64,000 nt of DNA from Tricholoma matsutake (taxonomy: Eukaryota; Basidiomycota; Agaricomycetes; Agaricales; Tricholomataceae): positions 1,798,001 through 1,862,000 of the forward strand of contig AP026546.1 in the NCBI GenBank assembly GCA_026075535.2, given 5' to 3'. This document shows positions 11,239-22,304 of this stretch, in pieces. Numbering within the stretch: position 1 is the stretch's first letter; each line of letters opens with the position of its first letter. Both the position numbers and the translations under genes were made by a program. The notes beneath the pieces are model-generated. The model was not told the origin of the DNA. It did no database searches and saw only the letters and a program-made list of their open reading frames with translations.

Positions 11239-12981
11239 TTTTTTTTTTTTTTTTGGGTCAAAAATTTATAACGTGGCGCCCGATCGCAGTCCGCGGTAGA
11301 GACATACAAACGAAGTACACTACGCCCAGCCCAAGTCCTCCTCCTGCTGATCTTCGCACCAACCACCTGGATAGCTGCAATGACCACTAAGGGGGCCCCC
11401 TTTATCGAGTAAACGGACTTGCCAGTGGCGGCGTACCAACAACCCGAGCTTGACGATGTCGTGTTCCCCGAATCCCTACGGGTATGTGTGCAAGATTTAG
11501 GGGATACTGCCGCCCCGACGTGAGCCTCCCAGCTCGGAAAGGAAAGCGTAGTCAGCGTCGAAGCTGTAACGCATAACTGACAGTGGATCTGAAAGCGCTC
11601 AGGCGCCTCCCCGAACCAGTACCTAGTTTCGTGTCCCCCCTCCCTGACAGTCGCTCCTGAACACGGGTGGGCCCCCTTTATGAGGGTTAACGGACTCGTC
11701 TGGTGCTCTACAGCCACCCCAACATACCGATAACACTAGCCAGAACCAGACGAGGGTCATATGCCCTGCGCGCACGACCTATCCTGGATCCCACGCAAGT
11801 GAGTTGAACGACCCAAGCACAGGGTTATTGTCCATAAATTCGTTGAAGCCTTCGACGGAGTCTGGGCTTGCACGAGTTTCCTTCTGATCCACCTTGGGGC
11901 AGACGCGTAGTAAGTGGTCTCGAGTTTGTATCTCGGGGCCCAGGCACCAACATTGGTATTCCCCGTCAAGGGAAAGACATTGACGATACTCCCCTATGGG
12001 AGCATGGCCAGTGATCATACGAGTTGAATGGGAAGTCAACGTAGTGTTGCTCCCCATAACTTTCAGCCAAGGCCCACCTTTGTGAGTCGAGGGTAATACC
12101 AGTTTTCCGCCTACTCCTTTGAGTTGGTAGAACTGCCGACCACGATACGCTGGATCAGAGAACCGGGTGTGCCAATCCTTACAAACGGCCTTTTCGACCT
12201 GATTTTTAAGGTAGTCTAGAGACGTCCGTGGGTGTCTGCCCATGGAGATCTTGGTAGATGTAGCCACATCATGAGCCATCTTGTGAACATTCCACTCAAA
12301 TTTCGAGGGGACATGCCAGAATGTAACGTTTCTCTCCTTGTCCCCAGCTAGCCAGGGGCGGAGGGAGCAACAGGCATCCAGGGCAAAGATTTGCCCAGAA
12401 CGTGGTTTTGGATCAATTAGGGACTCAATGCCCATAGTAGAATCCGAAAAGATCACCAACTTCTTGCATCCTCTGCTGCACGCAGCTGAGATGCCTAGTT
12501 GGAGAGCGAAAAGTTTGACTTCCAGGGGGGTTCTCCTCCCAGAAGCTGATACAACGCGATCCACCTGTTCCCCCTGTCTGAAGACAAGAGCGCAGGCGAC
12601 AGCTTGAAATTTAGCATCAGTGGGCACCGAAGTGTCCACTGCAATGACGAGAGTGTCATCCTCTGCCTGGGCAGAGGCCCAGGCCTTGTCGAGGTCACTC
12701 CTGTAAGAATTCCTCACTCCATCCTCCTTAGAGGTGAGGCGATGAGAGGAGAAACGAGTGGGGAATAGATCCTTCACTCTGTTTCCAGGTGTGTTTTCTT
12801 CCCCAAAGGGGTCGAATTCATCGCCTGGTACGAGGGCCAGGGCTGCAGCCGAAGCGACAGATGGTCCTTGCAGGTTGAGTGTGTCAAGCACGTTCCCTCC
12901 CCAGAGTCGTAGCTCATGAGAGTGGGTAGTGCTGACATGATTAGGCCCTAAGATAGCTCTTAGGGGGTGTGATGGCAACAG
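11239..12981 (-). mobile_element. LINE family A copy A2 (3' part), minus strand
   Basis: A poly(T) run at 11239-11254 is followed by the complement of the LINE tail hairpin, 3' UTR and the C-terminal ORF2 region (RNase H frame 11779 to about 12950). The sequence ends at 12981 in GATGG-CAACAG, which matches LINE interior sequence (compare GATGGAGCCAACAG near 19606) with a 3-nt gap, and the 5' end of LINE A3 begins at the next base. A2 is therefore probably interrupted and not simply 5'-truncated. Confidence 0.8.
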
Positions 12982-13106
12982 CGCTTCTTGACTTGTTACC
13001 GCGACCTGCACAGCCACAGAAATCTTCGTCGACACCGTTTTCACTCTCTGCAGCTCAATCCGTCTACGATCCAAGCGATCCGGTTTATATAGCGTCTTAC
13101 CAGCGC

Positions 13107-15029
13107 ATGTCTGACTCAGTATCTAGAACAAGGGGGAGATCGGGCGAAGCGATGGACGTGGGGAACCCCTCCAGAGCCGGTATGCCCAGAACTCCTGGCG
13201 ACGATCCCATTGATTCTCTACGGCCCTCTGGGGGCCGTAGATCCTCACAGATAGCACCTTCAGTGGGCCCTCATCGGTCCCAAAGAAGCTCTCCAACTCC
13301 CTCCCCGTATGGGGCTGGAACGATCACACCGCGTGCACAGCGATTCAGCGTGCCGACACTATCTCCCAGGAGGGCCACAGCGTCCCCTGCACCTCCCACC
13401 ACTCCTTCCACCCCTGCTTCTCGGTGGGGCGACGAAGCTGTGACACCCGACCCCGAGCCCGTGATCCAAGACACAGTGATGGCAAGCGATGCGGACGACG
13501 ATTGGGCCGGTCCGGTCACCTTCGCCCACGACCTCGGGGAATACGCTCAGGGGTTCATTACTGTTCTAAACAGGACTGGAGCCCGACAACCTACTGCTGA
13601 ACAACGGCAGGAAATCGCAGAACAACTGGGGGCAGTGCTGTATGCAGCGACCACGGTTGGATTTCACCACGACTCGGGGAACACGACCCTCCGAAGAGCT
13701 ATCGACAGGGCCGGCAGTGCAGGCAAGTGTCCTGCCACTACTGACCCCAACGACGTCCCAAGGACGGAGTACCTGGAGGGATGGGATGGGCCACGCCCCC
13801 CCCCTCACAAATCTGTGAGGACACGAGGCCCGAAAGGGGCTCGACCTCTTCCTAAACCCCCGGCAGGGGGCACTTCTTCGTCATGGGGCAGAGGACCTCC
13901 TCCCCCTGTGAACATGTCGACCAAGCCTTCAGGCAAGGGGACATTTGCTCAGGTTGCTCGCTTCCCTGGGGGGCGAGCACCTAACACATCCATGGATGGC
14001 CTTGTGCGACTAGCCAAGGCCTTCCCTGAGCTTTCAACCGACAAGCTAGCTGACATCCAGCAGCACGTCGGCCCATCCAGGCCCAAGGCTGCAAAGCCTT
14101 CACCCACCGTCCATGGACCGTCGCGAAGACAGGTCCTTGTTCACGTTTGACCCCCCCTCGAGGAAGGGACGAACCCTGCCGACTTCCTGGACCATGTCCG
14201 GACGACTTTAGGACTACACCACTCTAAGCTAGTGGCACAGTCTGCTTCCATGCATGCCGGGAACCTCTCGGTGGCAACTGACGTAGTGGCCTCGGACGAG
14301 GACCTACGATGCTTCAAGGAGGCGGCTCACAAGGCCTTCCCCTCTGCGCTCCAAATCGATGCAGCGTTACCGACGTCCACGTCTTACCTCAAGTTGGTAG
14401 ACGTGCCCTACATTGCAAACGACAAGGCAATTACGCCTGATGTCGTCGTAGCACACCTGGGGAAGTCAGGCATATCTGACCTCACCGTTCTGCAAGTCCC
14501 CCCACGGGTTGTCTGTGATTCGAGAATGTCGGACACGTGCACCGTCTACATCAATGTAGCTGACTCGGTCAGTGGCGCACGAGCGAAAGCGCTCATCGGA
14601 CGTGGTGTCCAATTTGGACGCTACGTCGCCTATGTTAGGGCAGCCAGGGCAAACCCTGGGCTCCCGCTATGCCAACGGTGTTGGAAGTGGGGCCACCCCA
14701 CCCCAGCATGCAGAGCTCCACAGTCGAAATGTCCGATCTGTGCAGGCCCACACCGCAAGGAGCACCATCGTGCCCTAGCGGGGTGCTGTAAGGGAAACGC
14801 CAAGGTGAACCCTCCTATCCCAGCTACCCCAGAGGGGGCAGCCTGTCCTCACCCGGCTAGATGCATAAACTGCCGGAAGAACCACGCATCCGACGATCGT
14901 CGATGCAATTTCTGGCAACATCGCTTCGACCGTGACTGGATCAAAGCTCGCTATGACGAGGTGAGTGCGAAACACAATTCTTGCTCTCCTCCTACTTACC
15001 ATCCCGCAGGACGCGGTGGCCGAACGTAA
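13107..15029 (+). pseudogene. LINE ORF1, copy A3
   Basis: The same 640-codon reading frame as in A1, with the in-frame TGA at 14148-14150 dividing a Ser/Pro/Arg-rich N-terminal part from the zinc-knuckle part. The ATG at 13107 is chosen because it opens the conserved MSDSVSRTRG start at a fixed 125 nt from the 5' end in A1, A3 and A6. The frame ends with TAA at 15027-15029, and the ATG of ORF2 follows directly in the same frame. Confidence 0.8.
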
Positions 15030-18000
15030 ATGAGGGATAGACTTAGATCTACACCGCAGTTGCGTATATTTAGTCAGAATGTTAACCGTAACTGGGGATA
15101 CATGGACTCGTTACTGGCAGACCTGATAGATGATTATGATTTGCTTTTCATCCAAGAGCCTCCTTGGCGATTAATAAGACACACCCCCTCTGCCCACAAC
15201 AGGGAAGGGGATGAAGTTATAGGCGCACCTATGAGCCCTAACTGGGGAACTTTAGTGCGCCCCTTGGGTATCGACTCCCCTCCACGCGTTGCTGTCTATT
15301 TTGCGAACAGCATCGCTAACTTAAGACCAGGCCTCAGACAAGATCTGATCGATAACCGTGACATCCTTCTGTTCTCATTGGGAATAGGGGAGGATGTCAT
15401 GCTACTCGCTAACGTTTACTCGGATAGCCAACATTCGGCCATCACGCTCTTATTTGGGAATGTCATGACGATCCCACGCTTACACTTCATGTGCGGCGAT
15501 TTCAACGTGAGACACGCATCCTGGGATCCCCAGGGGCCTGAGCACTCAATTCATGCTGACCACTTAGTGGAAACGGCTATGGCATTAGGCCTGACTAGAG
15601 CCCTACCAGTAGTGGAGGGCCCTACCCACTTCCCCCCACAACAGGGCCTTCACCCCACGGTGATTGACCTGATGTTTGTACCTACAGATCTTAGATTTGT
15701 GTTGTACTGCGAAATTGTACCTGAAGCCAGGGGGACGTCTGACCATGCCCCCCTGACGTTAGTACTGCCTGGCCCGGGATCTTTGGTTCCGGTCACCAAG
15801 TGGTCCATCAAAAAAGGATCCGAGGAGGAAGCATCATATCGAGATGCCGTCTCCTCCGCTCTAAATCCGTGGCTTGATTGGCACGGAGAAACATCGGCAG
15901 AAATCGATGATGTTGTTTCGGCGATATCAACGATTTTAAACAAGGCATGGGAAACCCACGCCAAGGAATCGCGCCTCGGCAAGTTGTCCAAAGGCTGGTG
16001 GACAGACGAGTGCAGGGGCGCCCTAGACGCTTACAGAGCCTCCCGTGATGGGGAGGACTGGAAGCATTATAGAAAAGTCATGCGACATGCGAAGCGGGAC
16101 TTTTTCGATGACCGTATCCAAGAAGTGGCTACGATGAATAGATGACCCTGGGATCTAATGTCCTGGACTCGCCAACGCAACCTCCCATCGTATGAGGCGA
16201 TCTCCTATCGGGGAGAACCTTGTAACAATCTGGACTCTCTTTGGGCTGCCCTTGATGGGTCCTATAATGCTGCATCAGATCGAGTAGTCGATCTGAGCAT
16301 TCTTGATGGACTTGATCCGATGCCTGAAAGGGCCTGGATCTCGTTCTCTGTCACGGAAATGAAAGAAGCGCTAAATGCGTGTTCTTCCCGTTCCGCTCCA
16401 GGTCCCGATCATGTTACGTGGTCGCACCTCAAGCACTGGTGCAGCAATCCAGAAGTGGCAGGGCTCATAACCCGCATTGCTGAAGCGTGCATCACTGCTG
16501 GCCACTGGCTGGCTCATTTCAAGGAATCCCTGTCGGTTATCATCCCGAAGCCAGGGAAACCTAACTACTCTACCCCTAAGTCGTTCAGGCCCATTGTGCT
16601 TCTGAACACTCTGGGCAAATTAGTTGAAAAGATGTTGTCGAGGCGACTTCAATTCGACGGTGTCGCACACGAGGCCTTCGAGCAAAACCAGTTCGGGGGC
16701 GTCGCCCAGCGTTCCACTGAGGATGCAGGAATCTACCTCACCCATCTTGTCAGGGCAGGATGGGCTAAAGGACTTAAAACGAGTGTTGTCGCTTTCGATA
16801 TCGCTCAATTCTTCCCCTCCTTGAACCACCAGGTTCTGCTGGAGATCATTTCTCGGTCGGGGTTCCCTGCGCAAGTTGTGAACTTCTTCCGTTCATACCT
16901 AGTCGGTCGCAGAACGACCTACAAGTGGAACACTTTCTCATCCGGCTCCTTTGCAGCAGATGTGGGAGTGGGTCAAGGCTCTGCCTTGTCCCCTGTCTTA
17001 TCGGTGTTATATCTGACGCCTATCATGAAGCTCTTCAGAAGAAGCGAAATCGGCAGAGATGTCAATCTCATGTCTTACGTGGACGATGGCACCCTCATCG
17101 CCCGCTCTCCACAGCTGGAGGACAACCTCCCCTTGCTTAAAAAAGCGTATGGCTGGATATTCCAGGCGTTCACCTCCCTTGGGCTTGTCCTCGAACATGA
17201 CAAGTCCGAAATCTTCCATTTCTCAAGGGCAAGGAGATTCACTCCCCTACCCATCGATCTCGGTTTTGCCCCATACACGGGCAATACTCCCCTCAAACCC
17301 AAGGTTACCTGGAGGTACCTTGGCTTTTTCTTCGACCGCAAGCTCTCTTTCAAGGAGCACACGCGGTTCTACTCCACCAAAGCCCTCACCACTGCGAGGG
17401 CGATGGGAATGCTCGGCAATTCTGTCAGAGGGTTAACCCCTATGCAGAAACGCCTTCTGTACCGGTCGTGTGTCGTACCTATTATGACATACGGACTCAG
17501 ATTATGGCACTTCAAGGGCGCTCGCGTCAAAGGTGTCATCAAAACGTTGGCCCAAGTGCAGTCTATTGCTGCACGCTGGATCCTTGGTGCATTCAGAACC
17601 ACCCCAATTGGTGGTCTGGAAAGTATCGCAGGACTGCTGCCCATGCAGCTGTTACTGCATCGTCTGGTCGATAGAGGAGTGTTCAGAACCCCCCTATTGG
17701 CCCCATCTCACCCTCTAAGAGCAATCTTAGGGCCTAATCACGTAGGCACCACCCACTCCCATGAGCTAGGACTCTGGGGAGGGAACGTGCTCGACACACT
17801 CACCTTGCAAGGTCCATCTGTTGCGTCGGCTGCAGCTCTGGCCCTGGTACCAGGCGATGAATTTGACCCCTTTTTTTTTTTTTTTTTTGGGTCAAACATT
17901 TATAACGCGGCGCCCGATCGCAGTCCGCGGTAGAGACATACACCCGAAGTACACTACGCCCAGCCCAAGTCCTCCTCCTGCTGATCTTCACACCAACCAC

Positions 18001-20866
18001 CTGGATAGCTGCGATGACCACTAAGGGGGCCCCCTTTATCGAGTAAACGGACTTGCCAGTGGCGGCGTACCGACAACCCGAGCTTGACGATTGTGTTCCC
18101 CGAATCCCTACGGGTATGAGTGCAAGATTTAGGGGAAACTGCCACCCCGACGTGAGCCTCTCAGCTCGGAAAGGAGAGCGTAGTCAGCGTCGAAGCTGTA
18201 ACGCGTAACCGACAGTGGATCTGGAAGCGCTCAGGCGCCTCCCCGAACCAGTACCTAGTTTCATGTCCCCCCTCCCTGACAGTCGCTCCTGAACACGGGT
18301 GGGCCCCCTTTATGAGGGTTAATGGACTCGTCTGGTGCCCTACAGCCACCCCGACATACCGATAACACTAGCCAGAACCAGACGGGGGTCATACGCCCTG
18401 CACGCACGGCCTATCCTGGATCCCACACAAGTGAGTTGAACGACCCAAGCACTGGGTTATTGTCCATAAATTCGTTGAAGCCTTCGATGGAGTCTGGGCT
18501 TGCACGAGTTTCTTTGCGATCCACCTTGGGGCAGACGCGTAGTAAATGGTCTCGAGTTTGTATCTCAGGACCAAGGCACCAACATTGGTATTCCCCGTCA
18601 AGGGATAAACGTTGACGATACTCCCCTATGGGAGCATGGCCAGTGATCATACGAGTCGAACGGGACGTCAACGTAGTGTTGTTTCCCATTACTTTCAGCC
18701 AAGGTCCACCTTTGTGAGTCGAGGGTAGTACCGGTTTTCCACCTACTCCTTTGAGTTGGTAGAAGTGCCGTCCACGGTACGCTGGATCTAAGAACCGGGT
18801 GTGCCAATCCTTACAAACGGCCTTTTCGACCTGGTTTCTAAGGTAATCTAGAGACGTCCGCGGGTGTCTGCCCACGGAGATCTTGGTAGATGTAGCTACA
18901 TCATGAGCCATCTTGTGTACGTTCCACTCAAATTTTGAGGGGACATGCCAGAATGCCACGGATCTCTCCTCGTCTCCCGCTAGCCAGGGACAAAGGGAGC
19001 GACACGCGTCCAGGGCAAAGATTTGCCCAGAACGTGGTTTTGGATCGATTAGGGACTCGATGCCTGTGGTCGAATCCGAGAAGATCACCAACTTTTTGCA
19101 TCCTCTGCTGCACGCAGCTGAGACGCCTAGTTGGAGAGCGAAAAGTTCGACCTCCGGGGGGGTTCTCCTCCCAGAGGCTGAGACAACGCGATCGACCTGC
19201 TCTCCCTGTCCGAAGACAAGAGCGCAGGCGACAGCTTGAAATGTGGCATCTGTGGGCACTGAAGCGTCCACCGCAACGACGAGAGTGTCATCCTCAGCCT
19301 GGGCAGAGGCCCAGGCCTTATCGAGGTCACTCCTGTAAGAGTTCTTCGCTCCATCCTCCTTAGAGGTGAGGCGATGAGAGGAGAAACGAGTGGGGAATAA
19401 ATCCTTCACTCTGTTCCCAGGTGTGTTTTCTTCCCCGAAGGGGTCGAATTCATCGCTTGGTACGAGGGCCAGAGCTGCAGCCGAGGCGACAGATGGGCCT
19501 TGCAGGTTGAGTGTGTCGAGCACGTTCCCTCCCCAGAGTCCTAGCTCATGAGAGTGGGTAGTGCCGACGTGATTAGGCCCTAAAATTGCCCTTAGGGGGT
19601 GTGATGGAGCCAACAGAGGGGTTCTGAGTACCCCTCTGTCGACTAACCGGCGCAGTAACAGCTGCATAGGCAGCAGTCCAGCGATACTTTCCAGGCCACC
19701 GATTGGGGTGGTTCTGAATGCACCGAGGATTCAACGTGCAGCAATGGACTGCACTTGGGCCAACGTTTTGATGGTACCTTTGACGCGAGCGCCTTTGAAG
19801 TGCCATAGTCTGAGTCCATATGTCATAATTCGACCCCTTTGGGGAAGAAAACACACCTGGAAACAGAGTGAAGGATCTATTCCCCACTCGTTTCTCCTCT
19901 CATCACCTCACCTCTAAGGAGGTTGGAGCGAAGAACTCTTACAGGAGTGACCTCGACAAGGCCTGGGCCTCTGCCCAGGCAGAGGATGACACTCTCGTCA
20001 TTGCAGTGGACGCTTCGGTGCCCACTGATGCTAAATTTCAAGCTGTCGCCTGCGCTCTTGTCTTCGGACAGGGAGAACAGGTGGATCGCGTTGTATCAGC
20101 TTCTGGGAGGAGAACCCCCCCGGAAGTCGAACTTTTCGCTCTCCAACTAGGCGTCTCGGCTGCGTGCAGCAGAAGATGCAAGAGGTTGGTGATCTTTTCG
20201 GATTCTACTACGGGCATTGAGTCCCTAATTGATCCAAAACCATGTTCTGGGCAAATCTTTGCCCTGGACGCCTGTCGCTCCCTCCGCCCCTGGCTAGCTG
20301 GGGACGAGGAGAGAAACGTTACATTCTGGCATGTCCCCTCGAAATTTGAGTGGAATGTTCACAAGATGGCTCATGATGTGGCTACATCTACCAAGATCTC
20401 CGTGGGCAGACACCCGCGGACGTCTTTAGACTACCTTAAAAATCAGGTCGAAAAGGCCGTTTGTAAGGATTGGCACACCCGGTTCTCAGATCCAGCGTAT
20501 CGTGGTTGGCATTTCTACCAACTCAAAGGAGTAGGTGGAAAACCGGTACTACCCTCGACTCACAAAGGTGGGCCTTGGCTGAAAGTAATGGGAAACAACA
20601 CTACGTTGACTTCCCGTTCGACTCGTATGATCACTGGCCATGCTCCCATAGGGGAGTATCGTCAATGTTTATCCCTTGATGGGGAATACCAATGTTGGTG
20701 CCTTGGTCCTGAGATACAAACTCGAGACCACTTACTACGCGTCTGCCCCAAGGTGGATCACAAGGAAACTCGTGCAAGCCCAGACTCCGTCGAAGGCTTC
20801 AACGAATTTATGGACAATAACCCTGTGCTTGGGTCGTTCAACTCACTTGTGTGGGATCCAGGATAG
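15030..20866 (+). pseudogene. LINE ORF2, copy A3, split by A4
   Basis: The endonuclease part is 15030-16145, ending in TGA (16143-16145). The same frame continues as reverse transcriptase with FDIAQFFPSL, GQGSALSP and YVDD to 17863, is interrupted by A4, and resumes at 19831 with the RNase H domain (DASVP, VELFAL, FSDST, KMAHDVA), stopping at 20864-20866. Except for the TGA and the insertion, the frame is open. The Arg-to-stop change is a CGA-to-TGA transition and is also found in A1 and A5. Confidence 0.85.
17871..19829 (-). mobile_element. LINE family A copy A4, 5'-truncated, inside A3
   Basis: Poly(T) at 17871-17888 begins the complement of the LINE tail (GGGTCAAACATTTATAACGCGG), followed by the 3' UTR and an open RNase H frame (18411 to about 19667) and part of the reverse-transcriptase C-terminus. 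It is 5'-truncated at about 19829, within the segment encoding PIMTYGLRLWHF. It is flanked by an 11-bp duplication in A3. Truncation at the 5' end with poly(A) kept is the usual product of target-primed reverse transcription. Confidence 0.85.
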
Positions 20867-21403
20867 GTCGTGCGCGCAGGGCGTATGACCCTCGTCTGGT
20901 TCTGGCTAGTGTTATCGGTATGTCGGGGTGGCTGTAGAGCACCAGACGAGTCCGTTAACCCTCATAAAGGGGGCCCACCCATGTTCAGGAGTGACTGTCA
21001 GGGAGGGGGGACACGAAACTAGGTACTGGTTCGGGGAGGCACCTGAACGCTTTCAGATCCACTGTCGGTTATGCGTTACAGATTCGACGATGACTACGCT
21101 TTCCTTTCCGAGCTGGGAGGCTCACGTCGGGGCGGCAGTATCCCCTAAATCTTGCACACATACCCGTAGGGATTCGGGGAACACGACGTCAAGCTCGGGT
21201 TGTTGGTATGCCACCACTGGCAAGTCCGTTTACTCGATAAAGGGGGCCCCCTTAGTGGTCATTGCAGCTATCCAGGTGGTTGGTGCGAAGATCAGCAGGA
21301 GGAGGACTCGGGCTGGGCGTAGTGTACTTCGTTTGTATGTCTCTACCGCGGACTGCGATCGGGCGCCGCGTTATAAATTTTTGACCCAAAAAAAAAAAAA
21401 AAA

Positions 21404-22304
21404 ACAGGTCCTAGTTCACGTTCGTCCCCCCCTTGGGGAGGAGACGAACCCTGCTGACTTCCTGGACCACGTCCGGGCTACCCTCGGACTGCACCACTCC
21501 AAATTGGTGGCTCAGTCTGCATCGATGCATGCTGGTAATTTATCAGTAGCTACTGACGTTGTGGCCTCTGAGGAGGACCTTCGATGCTTCAAGGAAGCTG
21601 CCCACCAGGCGTTCCCTTTTGCGCTGCAAGTGGACGCAGCGTTACCCACATCCACATCGTACCTCAAGCTGGTTGACGTGCCATACATCGCTAACGACAA
21701 GGCTTTAACGCCTGACGTCGTCATTGCACACTTGGGAAAGTCCGGAATTTCGGACCTCACAGTGCTCCAAGTCCCCCCCCGGGTAGTACGTGATTCGAGG
21801 ATGTCGGATACATGCACCGTATACCTCAACATCGCTGACTCAGTCAGCGGTGCACGAGCTAAAGCTCTCATCGGTCGGGGCGTCCAATTTGGACGCTACG
21901 TCGCTTATGTTAGGGCTGCCAGGGCGAACCCAGGCTTGCCCCTATGCCAACGCTGCTGGAAGTGGGGACACCCCACCCCGGCATGCAGAGCTCCACAGAC
22001 CAAGTGTCCGATCTGTGCAGGCCCACACCGTAAGGAGCACCACCGTGCCCTTGCAGGGTGTTGCAAGGGAAACGCCAAAGCGAACCCCCCAGTTCCAGCT
22101 ACCCCAGAGGGGGCAGCCTGTCCTCACCCGGCTAGGTGTATAAACTGCCGGAAAAACCATGCATCCGACAATCGTCGGTGCAGTTTTTGGCGACATCGCT
22201 TTGACCGTGATTGGATCAAAGCTCGCTATGACGAGGTGAGTGCGAGACGCAATTCTCGTTCCCCCCCCACTTACCATCCCGCAGGACGCGGTGGCCGAAC
22301 GTAA
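21404..22304 (+). pseudogene. LINE ORF1 C-terminal part, copy A5
   Basis: About 300 codons with the zinc-knuckle region: CQRCWKWGHPTPAC, CPICAGPH and CINCRKNH. It is open from the poly(A) junction to TAA at 22302-22304. The ORF2 ATG follows in the same frame. The N-terminal low-complexity half is missing. The intron-like segment GTGAGT...CCCGCAG near the end is retained as in all other copies. Confidence 0.75.

Larger units (their letters stand above)
12982..21403 (+). mobile_element. LINE family A copy A3 (right inverted-repeat arm), interrupted by A4
   Basis: A full-length LINE on the plus strand: 5' motif at 12982, leader of 125 nt, ORF1, ORF2, 3' UTR, tail hairpin at 21347-21370 and poly(A) ending at 21403. 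LINE A4 splits it between 17863 and 19831; the junctions read AATTTGACCCC and AATTCGACCCC, a target duplication in which one CpG has become TpG. Positions 12982-17863 are the inverted, apparently identical twin of 4400-9281. After poly(A), the sequence passes directly into LINE A5 in the middle of ORF1. Confidence 0.85.
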
